Shown piece after piece: positions 36,555-45,180 of a stretch of DNA of 64,000 nt (position 1 is the first letter of the stretch; the number at the start of each line of letters is the position of its first letter). The position numbers and the translations under genes were made by a program. The notes under the pieces were generated by a model. The model ran no database searches and was not told the DNA's origin. It saw nothing but the letters and a program-made list of their open reading frames with translations. Origin of the DNA: Cypionkella psychrotolerans (GTDB lineage Bacteria > Pseudomonadota > Alphaproteobacteria > Rhodobacterales > Rhodobacteraceae); contig NZ_LGIC01000006.1 in assembly GCF_001294535.1 (NCBI RefSeq), positions 149,818-213,817 on the forward strand. Reading direction: 5' to 3'.

Positions 36555-37037
36555 ATGCCCCGCCTTGCCCTTGCCCTCGCCCTGCTCGCCACCCAAGCCG
36601 CAGCAGACCCGCTCAGCGGCAAAAGCTACATCATTCAGTTGTCCTCGACCCAATACAGCTCGGGCTACGGGGAATACCTGTTGCCGCCCTTGGCAAAGGT
36701 GATGCAACGCTCTGGTCTGAAAGCGAAAAATGGCCCCGGCGCTGATCTGGTGGTCAATGTCGAACCCGCCTCGGATGTCGGCGCTTGGGTTGGCACGGGC
36801 ACAAACCGGGTCTGGCTTTACACAATCTCCGCCACAGTCGGCATCTCGCCAGAAACCTACGAGATCCCCTACCACGGCACCCCGGCCTTTGGCATCACCG
36901 CCACCCTGCAAACCCCGAACCCCGACCGGCAGGATGAAATGGACTGCCTGATCACCCTCGCCGCCCGCACCGCGCTGAAAAACTACCGCCCCGTTGGGAT
37001 TTTCAAAACCGACGGCAGCGCCTGCCTGCGGAAATAG
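36555..37037 (+). CDS. Secreted protein of unknown function
   Basis: A 160-residue protein with a short Sec signal (residues 1-18, cleavage after QAAA). The mature part has no family I recognise; it contains SYIIQLSSTQYSSGYGEYLLPPL, a beta-rich core and two Cys (about 133 and 157) that could form a disulfide. It stands alone between the toxin-antitoxin pair and rlmJ. Function unknown. Confidence 0.6.
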   Translation: MPRLALALALLATQAAADPLSGKSYIIQLSSTQYSSGYGEYLLPPLAKVMQRSGLKAKNGPGADLVVNVEPASDVGAWVGTGTNRVWLYTISATVGISPETYEIPYHGTPAFGITATLQTPNPDRQDEMDCLITLAARTALKNYRPVGIFKTDGSACLRK

Positions 37038-37101
37038 CTTTAAACCTTAACAAAACCTTAAATCCACCACCCTATCACCTTGAAATAAAACAATTAAAAA
37101 A

Positions 37102-37118
37102 GGTCCCGAGTTGGGACC
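37102..37118 (-). other. Hairpin with T-run on the minus strand
   Basis: GGTCCC and GGGACC enclose GAGTT, and on the minus strand TTTTTT follows, a terminator shape. No minus-strand gene ends here, so its role is unclear. Confidence 0.35.
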
Positions 37119-37168
37119 CTGCGCAAATCCCCTTCCCCCCCGCAAAATCCCGCCGTATATTAACCCGC

Positions 37169-37945
37169 ATGCTCAGCTATCAACACCTGTTCCACGCCGG
37201 AAACCTCGCCGATGTCCAGAAGCACGCGCTTCTGGCGGTCATGCTCGATTATCTCACCCAAAAAGACAAACCGCTGACCTATATCGAGACCCACGCAGGT
37301 CGGGGTCTCTATGATCTGGGCTCGGATGAGGCGCTGAAAACCGGCGAGGCCGCGGCAGGCATCGCCATCGCCGAGGCGTGGTTCCCGCCCCTGCACCCCT
37401 ACCGCAACCGCCTGAACGAGGTTCGCGCCAGCTACGGCCAGATGGCCTATCCCGGCTCCCCCCTGATCGCAGCCCTTTCCCTGCGTGACCAAGACACCAT
37501 CCATCTGGCGGAACTGCACCCGCAAGAACACCAACACCTGCGCCACGCTCTGAACCCGTGGAGCGCGCATATCTACCAGAAAGATGGCTTCGATCTCGCC
37601 CTCGCCATCACGCCCCCCACCCCGCGCCGCGGCTTGATGCTGATCGACCCCAGCTACGAGGTGAAGGCCGATTACGACGCCATCCCCAAGCACATCGCCA
37701 ACATCAACCGCAAATGGAACGTCGGGATCATCGCTTTGTGGTATCCACTTTTGACCGGTGGCCCGCATGGCCCAATGCTGAAAGCCCTCGAAGCGCAGTT
37801 CCCCGATGCGCTGCGCACGGAAGTCCGCTTCCCTCCGGCGCGGGAGGGGCATCGGATGGAAGGCTCGGGCATGTTCATCCTCAATCCGCCTTACGGTCTG
37901 GCCGAAGAAGCCGCCCGGATTGAGGCGCATTTCAAGGCACTATAA
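37169..37945 (+). CDS. rlmJ: 23S rRNA (adenine-2030-N6)-methyltransferase
   Basis: A 258-residue SAM-dependent methyltransferase. The N-terminus MLSYQHLFHAGNLADVQKHALL is diagnostic of RlmJ. ETHAGRGLYDL (about 36-46) is the SAM-binding motif, and LIDPSYE (about 156-162) is the DPPY-type catalytic motif in the form DPSY usual for this family. It methylates A2030 in 23S rRNA. It precedes the PhzF-like gene by 32 bp. Confidence 0.93.
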   Translation: MLSYQHLFHAGNLADVQKHALLAVMLDYLTQKDKPLTYIETHAGRGLYDLGSDEALKTGEAAAGIAIAEAWFPPLHPYRNRLNEVRASYGQMAYPGSPLIAALSLRDQDTIHLAELHPQEHQHLRHALNPWSAHIYQKDGFDLALAITPPTPRRGLMLIDPSYEVKADYDAIPKHIANINRKWNVGIIALWYPLLTGGPHGPMLKALEAQFPDALRTEVRFPPAREGHRMEGSGMFILNPPYGLAEEAARIEAHFKAL

Positions 37946-37977
37946 AGGTCAGATTTCTCAAAGGCTGGAATCTTCAA

Positions 37978-38868
37978 ATGCTGGAATTTCACACTCTCGA
38001 TGTGTTCACCGAAACCCCATTCGCGGGCAATCCGCTCGCCGTGGTCCTCAACGCCGACACCCTGCCCCCCGCCGAAATGCAGATCATCGCGCGGGAGTTC
38101 AACCTGTCCGAGACAATCTTCGTGCAAGCGCCGCAAAACCCCGCCCACACCGCCCGCGTCCGCATCTTCTTTCCCACCGCTGAAATCCCCTTTGCGGGCC
38201 ATCCCACGATCGGCTGCGCCATCCATCTCGCCTGTGCCAGACACACGGGCGATTTCGAAACCCTGATCACCCTTGAAGAAGAAGCAGGCCTCGTGCCCGT
38301 CACTGTCACCCGTCAAGGCATCCACATTGAGGCGGAATTCACTGCCCCCGTGCTGCCCTTCCCGGTGAAAACCGGCCTTCCGCTTGATCTGATCGCCGCC
38401 AGCCTCGGCCTCACCCCGGCCCAAATCGGCTTTGCCAACCACCGCCCCGCCACCCATCAAGGCGGCCCGCGTTTTCTGTATGTTCCGGTCGACAGCCTTG
38501 GAACCCTCGACCAAGCCGAACCACACGAACCGCATTGGTCCGCGCTGATGGCTCTCGCGGAAGTGGACAGCGCCTACCTTTATACCCCCGGCCAACATAG
38601 CGATTTCCAAGCCCGGATGTTCGCCCCCACCGCTGGCACCTATGAAGACCCCGCCACCGGATCCGCCAGCGCCATTCTCGCCGCTCAGCTTTGGGCATCA
38701 GGCGCGCTTGCCCCCGGCACCACCAAACTTGCCTTACGCCAAGGTATCGAGATGGGCCGCCCGAGTAGCATCGGCCTGACCATCGACGCCACCGCGCAAG
38801 GCATCGTCGCCGTCCGTGTCAAAGGCAGCGCTGTGCCAATCAGTTCAGGGCAAATCCGCAGCCCGTAA
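37978..38868 (+). CDS. PhzF-family isomerase/epimerase
   Basis: A 296-residue protein with the PhzF fold of two diaminopimelate-epimerase-like halves. FTETPFAGNPLAVVL (about 10-24), the catalytic Glu in FNLSETIFV (about 46), and EIPFAGHPTIGCA near 70-82 are conserved, as is DPATGSASA near 225. Known members isomerise small carboxylated substrates; no phenazine genes are near, so the label describes the family only. It is 32 bp after rlmJ. Confidence 0.88.
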   Translation: MLEFHTLDVFTETPFAGNPLAVVLNADTLPPAEMQIIAREFNLSETIFVQAPQNPAHTARVRIFFPTAEIPFAGHPTIGCAIHLACARHTGDFETLITLEEEAGLVPVTVTRQGIHIEAEFTAPVLPFPVKTGLPLDLIAASLGLTPAQIGFANHRPATHQGGPRFLYVPVDSLGTLDQAEPHEPHWSALMALAEVDSAYLYTPGQHSDFQARMFAPTAGTYEDPATGSASAILAAQLWASGALAPGTTKLALRQGIEMGRPSSIGLTIDATAQGIVAVRVKGSAVPISSGQIRSP

Positions 38869-38936
38869 CCGCTTCGTGCAATTCAGCGGCAGCAACTCCA
38901 CTTGGCAAGGCCATAGCGCCCGCCTATCCTACCGTC

Positions 38937-39374
38937 ATGTTCGCAGAAATCCTCCGCAGCCTTTTGGCTCCCGCCCCGACCCGCATGGCCGATCCTGATG
39001 CACAACTGGCGCTTGCAGCCTTGTTGGTGCGTGTGGCCAAAACCGATGGCCTCTATGCCGTCGAAGAAGTCGAACGGATTGAGAAAATCCTGATGGCCCG
39101 CAATGGGCTTGATCCGTTTGAGGCAGCCGCTCTGCGCGCCAGGGCCGAGGATTTCGAATCCCAAGCCCCGGACACCGTGCGCTTCACCCGAGCCCTTAAA
39201 GCCGCCGTGCCACTGGAAGATCGCGCTGCTTTGCTTGAAGCCCTGTGGTCGGTCGCCCTTGCCGACGGTCAACGCGATGCCTCGGAAGACCAGCAAATGC
39301 GCCTGCTTGCCAACCTGTTAGGGCTGAGCGATGTCGAATCCGCGCAAGCCCGCCAGAAAGCCGCCCGCCTATGA
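38937..39374 (+). CDS. TerB-family protein
   Basis: A 145-residue all-helical protein. Acidic metal-binding motifs KTDGLYAVEEVERI (about 38-51) and LADGQRDASEDQQM (about 110-123) repeat, as in TerB, which binds calcium at the inner membrane in tellurite resistance and stress systems. No terCDE genes are present. It overlaps the next gene by 4 bases (ATGA), so it is coupled to a PhnD-like protein. Confidence 0.85.
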   Translation: MFAEILRSLLAPAPTRMADPDAQLALAALLVRVAKTDGLYAVEEVERIEKILMARNGLDPFEAAALRARAEDFESQAPDTVRFTRALKAAVPLEDRAALLEALWSVALADGQRDASEDQQMRLLANLLGLSDVESAQARQKAARL

Positions 39375-40144
39375 TCGCCTCACTTGGCATGTATGACCGC
39401 CCGGAAACCGCTGCCGCCAATGATCGGCTTTGGGCGGGTATCCGCGACGGATTGCGCGCCGAGGGTATCAAAGCCCCCGATGCGCTGACTCGCGGTGAAC
39501 ACGCTTATTGGGACGCATGGCAATCACCCGACCTGATCTTCTCGCAAACCTGCGGCTTTCCGTTTCGCGCCAAACTGCACGACCATGTCACCCTGATCGG
39601 CACGCCGGATTATGGCCTGCCCGGCTGCCCGCCCGGCCATTACAACTCGGTGTTCGTTGCCCGCAAAGACGACCCGCGCAGCACCCTCAACGAATTTTCC
39701 GACGCGCCCTTCGCCTATAACGAAGACCTCAGCCAATCCGGCTGGGCAGCACCGCAAAACCACGCGGCTACCCACGGCCTGCATTTCCCGCCCAGCCTGC
39801 AAACCGGCGGCCACCGACTATCTGCGCTTGCCGTGGCAGACTCCCGCGCCGACATCGCCGCGATTGATGCGCTGACATGGGAATTGTTGTCCCAATACGA
39901 GCCCTTCGCCGCCTGCCTGAAAGAAATAGCCCGCACCCAGCCGCCAACCCCGGTGCTGCCCTATATCACCGCCAAAACAAACGATGCGGCAGTTTTTTTC
40001 CGCATCACTGCTGCCGCGATTGCCGCCCTCAGCGCGGCAGATAAGGCCACATTGCACCTGAAAGGCCTGATCGCGATCCCGGCCAGCGCTTATCTTGCGG
40101 TGCCTACGCCTGCCTCACCTGAACAGATTGCGCACAACCTTTAG
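39371..40144 (+). CDS. PhnD-like ligand-binding protein without signal peptide
   Basis: A 257-residue protein with the periplasmic binding-protein fold of the phosphate/phosphonate (PhnD) group: IASLGMYDRPETAAANDRLW at the start, a DLIFSQTCGFPF strand, and PGHYNSVFVARKDDP after the hinge. No signal peptide is visible from the ATG at 39371, and the upstream frame lies in terB and gives none. It therefore appears to be cytoplasmic, a sensor rather than a transport receptor. It is coupled to terB. Ligand unknown. Confidence 0.72.
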   Translation: MIASLGMYDRPETAAANDRLWAGIRDGLRAEGIKAPDALTRGEHAYWDAWQSPDLIFSQTCGFPFRAKLHDHVTLIGTPDYGLPGCPPGHYNSVFVARKDDPRSTLNEFSDAPFAYNEDLSQSGWAAPQNHAATHGLHFPPSLQTGGHRLSALAVADSRADIAAIDALTWELLSQYEPFAACLKEIARTQPPTPVLPYITAKTNDAAVFFRITAAAIAALSAADKATLHLKGLIAIPASAYLAVPTPASPEQIAHNL

Positions 40145-40245
40145 GCAAAACGCCCAAGCACACGCCAAAATGCGCTGCAAAACCCGTTGCAATGCCACCA
40201 ATTCTGCGGCCTATTCAATCACCTGCCCTCATCTAAGGCCCCCAA

Positions 40246-41025
40246 GTGAACGAATCTGCCGATACACCCGTCATCGCGATCCACGATTTACACAAAAGCT
40301 ATGGCGCGCTTGAGGTGTTGAAAGGCGTCGATCTGATCGCCCCGCGCGGGCATGTCGTCTCGTTGATCGGCTCGTCGGGCTCTGGCAAATCCACGCTCTT
40401 GCGCTGCTGCAACCTCTTGGAAGACAGCCAACAGGGCGAGATCCGCTTTGAAGGCGAACCGGTGCGCTGGAAGGGCCAAGGGCTTGGACGCCACCCGGCT
40501 GATCGCGCACAAGTCACAAGGATGCGCACCAATCTTTCCATGGTGTTTCAACAGTTTAACCTGTGGTCGCATATGACCATCCTGCAAAACGTCATGGAAG
40601 CCCCGGTGACGGTGATGAAGCGTGACCCTAAAGAGGTCGAAGCGAAGGCCCGCGAATACCTCGCCAAGGTTGGAATTGCCGACAAAGCCGATGCTTGGCC
40701 CGCGATGCTGTCCGGCGGTCAACAACAACGCGCCGCCATCGCCCGCGCCTTGTGCATGGAACCCCGTGCTTTGCTGTTTGATGAGCCAACCTCCGCCCTT
40801 GACCCTGAACTGGAGCAAGAGGTGATCAAGGTGATCAAGGCCCTCGCCGATGAAGGCCGCACCATGATCCTCGTCACCCATGATATGAAGCTGGCCGCCG
40901 ACGTGTCCGATCACGTCATCTTCCTGCACCTCGGAAAAATCGAAGAACAGGGCCCGCCGTCCGAGCTGTTCGGCAACCCCAAGACCGACCGTCTGCGCGG
41001 ATTTCTCTCCGCAGGCGCGCATTAA
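40246..41025 (+). CDS. Polar amino-acid ABC transporter ATP-binding protein
   Basis: A 259-residue ATPase of the HisP/OccP class. Walker A GSSGSGKST is at about 42-50, the signature [12 protein letters not shown] near 158 and Walker B ALLFDEPTSALDPEL near 178. An insertion WKGQGLGRHPADRAQ before the Q-loop is typical of HisP. The start is GTG with a weak AAGG upstream. It begins an operon with a binding protein and two permeases for a basic or polar amino acid (lysine, arginine, histidine or an opine). Confidence 0.92.
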   Translation: MNESADTPVIAIHDLHKSYGALEVLKGVDLIAPRGHVVSLIGSSGSGKSTLLRCCNLLEDSQQGEIRFEGEPVRWKGQGLGRHPADRAQVTRMRTNLSMVFQQFNLWSHMTILQNVMEAPVTVMKRDPKEVEAKAREYLAKVGIADKADAWPAMLSGGQQQRAAIARALCMEPRALLFDEPTSALDPELEQEVIKVIKALADEGRTMILVTHDMKLAADVSDHVIFLHLGKIEEQGPPSELFGNPKTDRLRGFLSAGAH

Positions 41026-41065
41026 GACCAAAAACACCAAACCAAAAACCAACTGGGAGACTCCA

Positions 41066-41788
41066 ATGAAAAAACTACTTCTCGCCACCGCCCTCATGGC
41101 CCTATCGGCAGGCTTTGCCTCGGCTGACGTGGTGCGCTTGGCCACCGAGGGCGCTTACCCTCCGTTCAACTTCATCGACGACAAGGGCGAAGTCGCGGGC
41201 TTTGAGCGCGAGTTCGGCGATGAGGTCTGCAAGCGGGCAGCTCTGGAATGCACCTGGACCACCAATGAATGGGACAGCATCATTCCCAACCTGCAATCGG
41301 GCAACTACGACGTGATCATCGCCGGCATGTCGATCACCGATGAACGCTCCAAGGTCATCACCTTCTCGGACAACTACTACCCGCCAGCCGCTTCGGCCTA
41401 TCTTGCCGCCTCGGCGGATGCCGATGTGAAAACCGGCATTGTCTCGGCGCAAGTCGGCACCATCCAAGCCGCTTATGTGGCTGAATCCGGTGCCACCCTC
41501 TTGGAATTCCCCACACCGGATGAAACCGTCGCCGCCGTGCGCAATGGTGAGGCTGCGGCTGTGTTCGCCGACAAAGACTACCTGCGTCCCTTCGCGACCG
41601 AGTCCAATGGCGCTTTGGTCTTCGTCGGCGAAGATATCTCCATCGGTGGCGGCGTCGGACTAGGTCTGCGCCAATCGGATACCGAGTTGAAAGGCAAACT
41701 CGACACCGCGATCAAAGCGATGAAAGCCGATGGTTCGCTGAACGCGTTGATTGAGAAGTATTTCGGCCCGGAAGGCTTGAAATTCTAA
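41066..41788 (+). CDS. Amino-acid ABC transporter substrate-binding protein
   Basis: A 240-residue periplasmic protein of the HisJ/ArgT/OccT family. Residues 1-20 are a Sec signal. LATEGAYPPFNFIDDKGEVAGFERE (about 25-49) and the paired Cys in EVCKRAALECTW (about 54-62) match the lysine/arginine/ornithine subgroup. GMSITDERSKVITFSDNYY is the hinge region. GGGAG precedes the ATG by 7-8 bases. A hairpin with a T-run follows the stop, which would make this the most abundant message of the operon. Confidence 0.92.
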   Translation: MKKLLLATALMALSAGFASADVVRLATEGAYPPFNFIDDKGEVAGFEREFGDEVCKRAALECTWTTNEWDSIIPNLQSGNYDVIIAGMSITDERSKVITFSDNYYPPAASAYLAASADADVKTGIVSAQVGTIQAAYVAESGATLLEFPTPDETVAAVRNGEAAAVFADKDYLRPFATESNGALVFVGEDISIGGGVGLGLRQSDTELKGKLDTAIKAMKADGSLNALIEKYFGPEGLKF

Positions 41789-41798
41789 TCACTCAAAC

Positions 41799-41827
41799 GC
41801 CCTCCGGTGCAAATCGGGGGGCTTTTT
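41799..41827 (+). terminator. Intra-operon terminator after the binding protein
   Basis: GCCCTCCG (41799-41806) pairs with CGGGGGGC (41815-41822) with one G-U pair, followed by TTTTT. It sits between binding protein and permease, and probably lets only part of the transcripts continue. Confidence 0.65.
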
Positions 41828-41849
41828 CCGCCCCATCGGACCGATATTG

Positions 41850-42731
41850 ATGTTCGCAGTTTGCGCCACCCCGAAAGCGATTGAGGGCCTGACTTGGGCC
41901 ATGTGCTACCTGACCTCGGGCAAGCACCTTGATTTCTATTGGTCTTTTGTCACCGTGCTGCTGCTGCTGGCGATCACCGCCCCGGTCGCGATGGCCTTGG
42001 GCTTTGGTGGGGCGATGGCCGCGCGCAGCCAGATCGCGCCGCTGCGTTGGATCGGCAAAGCCTATACCGCGATGGTGCGCGGCGTGCCCGACATCGTGTA
42101 TTTCCTGTTCTTCGTGATCGCGCTGGACCAAGGCATCGAATACCTCAACCACCTGCGCGTCTGTGAAGATCTGTCGCAACCAGTGTTCCGAGGCCTCGAA
42201 TTCCACGTCTGCGCCGAAGCCAAAGTCCCCCCCGCGACCGCATCACCCTTCATGTTCCAAGCCTACAGCTTTGGCCTTGCGGTGATCACCTTCGCCATCG
42301 TGTTCGGTGCCTTCGTCGCCAATGTAATATATGGCGCGATGCAGGCCGTGCCCCATGCCCAGCTGGAAACCGCCGAGGCCTACGGGATGTCGCACGGCCA
42401 AGTCTTCCGCCGCGTGCTGGTGCCGCAAATGTGGACCTACGCACTGCCAGGCCTGACCAACCTGTGGATGATCCTGATCAAAGCCACGCCGTTGCTGTTC
42501 CTGCTCTCCGTCAAGGATATCGTCTACTACGCCCGCGAGCTGGGCGGCACCAAGACTCAAGCCTATGACTACCCGCACGCCGATTGGCGGCTGTATTACT
42601 TCCTTGGCCTGTTGGTGTTCTATCTTCTGATGACCAAGCTCTCGGAAATCGTGCTGACCCGCATCTCCAACCGCCTGTCCAAAGGCCAAGCCACCGCCGC
42701 AGGCGAAGCCATGCGAAAGGCCGCGATATGA
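41850..42731 (+). CDS. Amino-acid ABC transporter permease, HisQ/OccQ type
   Basis: A 293-residue permease with about five membrane helices and an EAA loop (ETAEAYGMSHGQVFRRVLVPQMW, about 172-194). It is longer than HisQ (about 230 residues) because of an insertion around residues 95-130 (VCEDLSQPVFRGLEFHVCAE), likely a periplasmic loop with two Cys. The ATG at 41850 is used; the TTG just before is less likely. The 3' end overlaps the next permease (ATGA). Confidence 0.88.
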   Translation: MFAVCATPKAIEGLTWAMCYLTSGKHLDFYWSFVTVLLLLAITAPVAMALGFGGAMAARSQIAPLRWIGKAYTAMVRGVPDIVYFLFFVIALDQGIEYLNHLRVCEDLSQPVFRGLEFHVCAEAKVPPATASPFMFQAYSFGLAVITFAIVFGAFVANVIYGAMQAVPHAQLETAEAYGMSHGQVFRRVLVPQMWTYALPGLTNLWMILIKATPLLFLLSVKDIVYYARELGGTKTQAYDYPHADWRLYYFLGLLVFYLLMTKLSEIVLTRISNRLSKGQATAAGEAMRKAAI

Positions 42732-43555
42732 GCTGCTGGGAAACCTTCACCGACTACGCGCTGCGCTCGATCGGTATCGGTGCAAAGCTGTTGCCGAAGA
42801 CCGATTTCACCATTTGCCAACAATTCACCCTGATCGGCTCCGGCCTGATCTGGAACGTCTATTTCGGCGCTTTGGCGCTGCTGTTCGGCTTCTTCCTCGC
42901 CAATGCCCTCGCCTTGGCCCGCATCGCCCACAACCCCTTCATCCGCAAACCCGCCGAATGGTTCGTCTTCGTCTTCCGCGGCTCGCCCCTGTTCATCCAG
43001 TTCTTCCTCGCCTACGAAATGCTCGTGATGCTGCCGCGCACGGGTATCGAGATATTCGGCCTGACCCTAACCTCATCCTGGCTGACCAAAGCTTGGGCGG
43101 GTGCGCTGATCGTGTTGTTCCTCAACACCGCCGCCTATTCCGCCGAGATTTTCTACGGCGCCCTGCGTTCCATTCCCAAGGGCGACCTAGAGGCGGCGGA
43201 AGCCTATGGCATCACCGGTTTCGCCAAATTCCGTCGCATCCAATGGCCAACCATGCTGCGCCTCGCTTGGCCCAGTTACACCAACGAGGCGATTTTCCTG
43301 TTTCAGTCTACGACGTTGGTGTTTTTCTCGGGCTTCCCCGCGCTCAGCCAACAGGGTGACGCGCTCTACTACGCCAATTACTTTGCCGACAAAACCTTCA
43401 ACCCGTTCATCCCTTATCCCATCGTCGCCTTCTACTTCGTGTTGCTGACCTTGGCGGTGATCTGGCTGTTTGGCCGCATCAATGCTCATCTCAACCGCCA
43501 CCTGCCGCAAAACATCCGCAGCAGAATTCGCTTGCGTCCTCAGCTTATCCGATAG
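42728..43555 (+). CDS. Amino-acid ABC transporter permease, HisM/OccM type
   Basis: A 275-residue permease with about five helices and the EAA loop LEAAEAYGITGFAKFRRIQWP (about 155-175). The ATG at 42728 overlaps the previous stop by 4 bases; the longer frame upstream lies inside the first permease. With its partner it forms the membrane channel of the amino-acid importer starting at 40246. Confidence 0.9.
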   Translation: MSCWETFTDYALRSIGIGAKLLPKTDFTICQQFTLIGSGLIWNVYFGALALLFGFFLANALALARIAHNPFIRKPAEWFVFVFRGSPLFIQFFLAYEMLVMLPRTGIEIFGLTLTSSWLTKAWAGALIVLFLNTAAYSAEIFYGALRSIPKGDLEAAEAYGITGFAKFRRIQWPTMLRLAWPSYTNEAIFLFQSTTLVFFSGFPALSQQGDALYYANYFADKTFNPFIPYPIVAFYFVLLTLAVIWLFGRINAHLNRHLPQNIRSRIRLRPQLIR

Positions 43556-43564
43556 TAACCTACA

Positions 43565-43574
43565 TTTGATCAAA
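43565..43574. promoter_or_regulatory. TTTGATCAAA palindrome upstream of the first puuA-like gene
   Basis: Extended by one base each side to ATTTGATCAAAT, it lies 123 bp before the start of the glutamine-synthetase-like gene. The same 10-bp core recurs at 45099-45108 before the amidotransferase gene. It lacks the N4 spacer of FNR sites. Likely the operator of a polyamine-responsive regulator not in the window. Confidence 0.5.
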
Positions 43575-43697
43575 TTGCGGGACTGCTATCGTGGCAGCCG
43601 CCGGGATCACAAAAAAGGATAGGATCAAGGGCATGATCTGATCTGTCCGCTGGCCATTGCGGCAAGTGTGGGCGGCTTCGTGCCTTCCTGATGTGTA

Positions 43698-45038
43698 ATG
43701 ATGAAAGACTGGCTGAGAAAGCATCCTGACGTGCGCACGATTCGTGTGGCGGCGGTGGATTTGAATGGGCAAGCCCGGGGCAAACGCGTGCCTGCGCGCT
43801 TTGCCGACAACGTGGTCAAGAACGGCACGCGCTTCCCGTTTTCCGTGCTGAACCTCGACATCTGGGGCGAAGATATTGACGACAGCCCGCTGGTGTTCGA
43901 ACAGGGCGACCAAGACGGCATCCTGAAGCCGACCGAGCGCGGCTTCATGCCGATGCCATGGCTGGAAGCCCCCACCGCTTTGCTGCCGATCTGGATGTTC
44001 CGCGAAAACGGCACCCCCTATGAAGGCGATCCCCGCCACGCCCTGCGCGCTGTGGTGGATCGGTTCAAAGCCCGGGGCTTGACCCCGGTTTGCGCGATCG
44101 AGTTGGAATTCTTCCTGATCGACGATAGCGGCAAAACCCTGCAAGCCCCCGCCTCACCGCGCTCCGGCAAGGTGCGCAAAGCCGCAGAAACCCTGTCAAT
44201 CCGGGCACTTGACGCTTTTGACACTTTCTTCACCGACCTCTACGATGCCTGTGAAGCGATGGACATTCCCGCCGACACCACAACCTCGGAAACCGGCTTG
44301 GGTCAGTTCGAGGTCAACCTGATGCACTGCGACGACGCCCTGCGCGCCGCCGATGATGCGTGGTTGTTCAAGATGCTGGTCAAGGGCTTGGCGCGCCGCC
44401 ACGGCTTTGCGGCCTCGTTCATGGCAAAGCCCTACCCCGAATATTCCGGCTCCGGCCTGCACACCCATTTCAGCGTGATCGATGAAAAGGGCGACAACGT
44501 TTTCGATAGCGGTGGCCCGAAAGGCACCACAATGATGAAAAACGCCGTCGCAGGCTGTCTCAACGCAATGCACGATTCCACGCTGATTTTCGCGCCGCAC
44601 CAGAATTCCTACGAGCGTCTGGTACCGGGCAAACACGCCCCCACTGCCATCGCTTGGGGCTATGAAAACCGCACCGCCGCGATCCGCATCCCGGCAGGCA
44701 ACCCCGCCGCGCGCCGCATCGAACACCGCGTCGCGGGCGGCGATGTGAACCCCTATCTGATGCTTGCAGCCATCCTTGGCGCGGCCTTGGACGGCATCGA
44801 GAATCAGATGGAGCCGCCCAGCCCGATTGTCGGCAACGCTTACGCCGTTGAAGGCCTTGCGCAGATCCCGACCAGTTGGGAAGCCGCGATTGACGCGATG
44901 GAGCAATCCGAAATCGTCGCGCGCTTCATCCACCCCGAGCTGATCAAGAACCTGATCTCGACCAAACGGCAAGAGCATCACTACATCGGCGAACTCACCG
45001 ACGCCGAGCGCATCGAGCTTTACCTCGACACGGTCTAA
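43698..45038 (+). CDS. puuA: Glutamine synthetase family protein, PuuA-like (1)
   Basis: A 446-residue glutamine-synthetase-fold ligase. ELEFFLID (about 131-138), the acidic and His residues of GSGLHTHFSV near 250, NRTAAIRIPAG near 330 and NPYLMLAAILGAALDGIENQ near 355 mark the gamma-glutamylpolyamine synthetase subgroup, not GlnA. Such enzymes join glutamate to putrescine or a related amine with ATP. The upstream ribosome site is weak; an ATG one codon on is possible. A second homologue follows at 45910. Which amine each uses is unknown. Confidence 0.88.
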   Translation: MMKDWLRKHPDVRTIRVAAVDLNGQARGKRVPARFADNVVKNGTRFPFSVLNLDIWGEDIDDSPLVFEQGDQDGILKPTERGFMPMPWLEAPTALLPIWMFRENGTPYEGDPRHALRAVVDRFKARGLTPVCAIELEFFLIDDSGKTLQAPASPRSGKVRKAAETLSIRALDAFDTFFTDLYDACEAMDIPADTTTSETGLGQFEVNLMHCDDALRAADDAWLFKMLVKGLARRHGFAASFMAKPYPEYSGSGLHTHFSVIDEKGDNVFDSGGPKGTTMMKNAVAGCLNAMHDSTLIFAPHQNSYERLVPGKHAPTAIAWGYENRTAAIRIPAGNPAARRIEHRVAGGDVNPYLMLAAILGAALDGIENQMEPPSPIVGNAYAVEGLAQIPTSWEAAIDAMEQSEIVARFIHPELIKNLISTKRQEHHYIGELTDAERIELYLDTV

Positions 45039-45040
45039 GC

Positions 45041-45084
45041 CGGAATTCGCGCGAATTCCGTCCACGATTTCCGCGCGGAAATCG
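45041..45084. repeat. Two tandem 20-bp perfect palindromes
   Basis: CGGAATTCGCGCGAATTCCG (45041-45060) and CGATTTCCGCGCGGAAATCG (45065-45084) are each perfect, loop-free palindromes around CGCG, 4 bases apart. They lie immediately after the first puuA-like stop. No T-run follows. They may be a repeat family or a cruciform/protein site. Confidence 0.7.
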
Positions 45085-45098
45085 CCTTGCTCCTAGCG

Positions 45099-45108
45099 TT
45101 TGATCAAA
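45099..45108. promoter_or_regulatory. TTTGATCAAA palindrome upstream of the amidotransferase
   Basis: Second exact copy of the palindrome at 43565, here 73 bp before the ATG of the class I amidotransferase and 15 bp after the tandem palindromes. Two exact copies of an AT-rich 10-mer in promoter regions of one pathway would be unlikely by chance in GC-rich DNA. Confidence 0.5.
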
Positions 45109-45180
45109 CCCTTTCAGCATCCCCCTTGACCGACCGGGGGGGTGCTGCGCTACCCTCGCCTTACCTAACGTGGACAGCAC

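Noticed and set aside
43560..43580. FNR/Crp-type site at TTTGATCAAA
   Set aside because: FNR sites are TTGAT-N4-ATCAA. Here the half-sites adjoin without a spacer, so a different regulator is implied.
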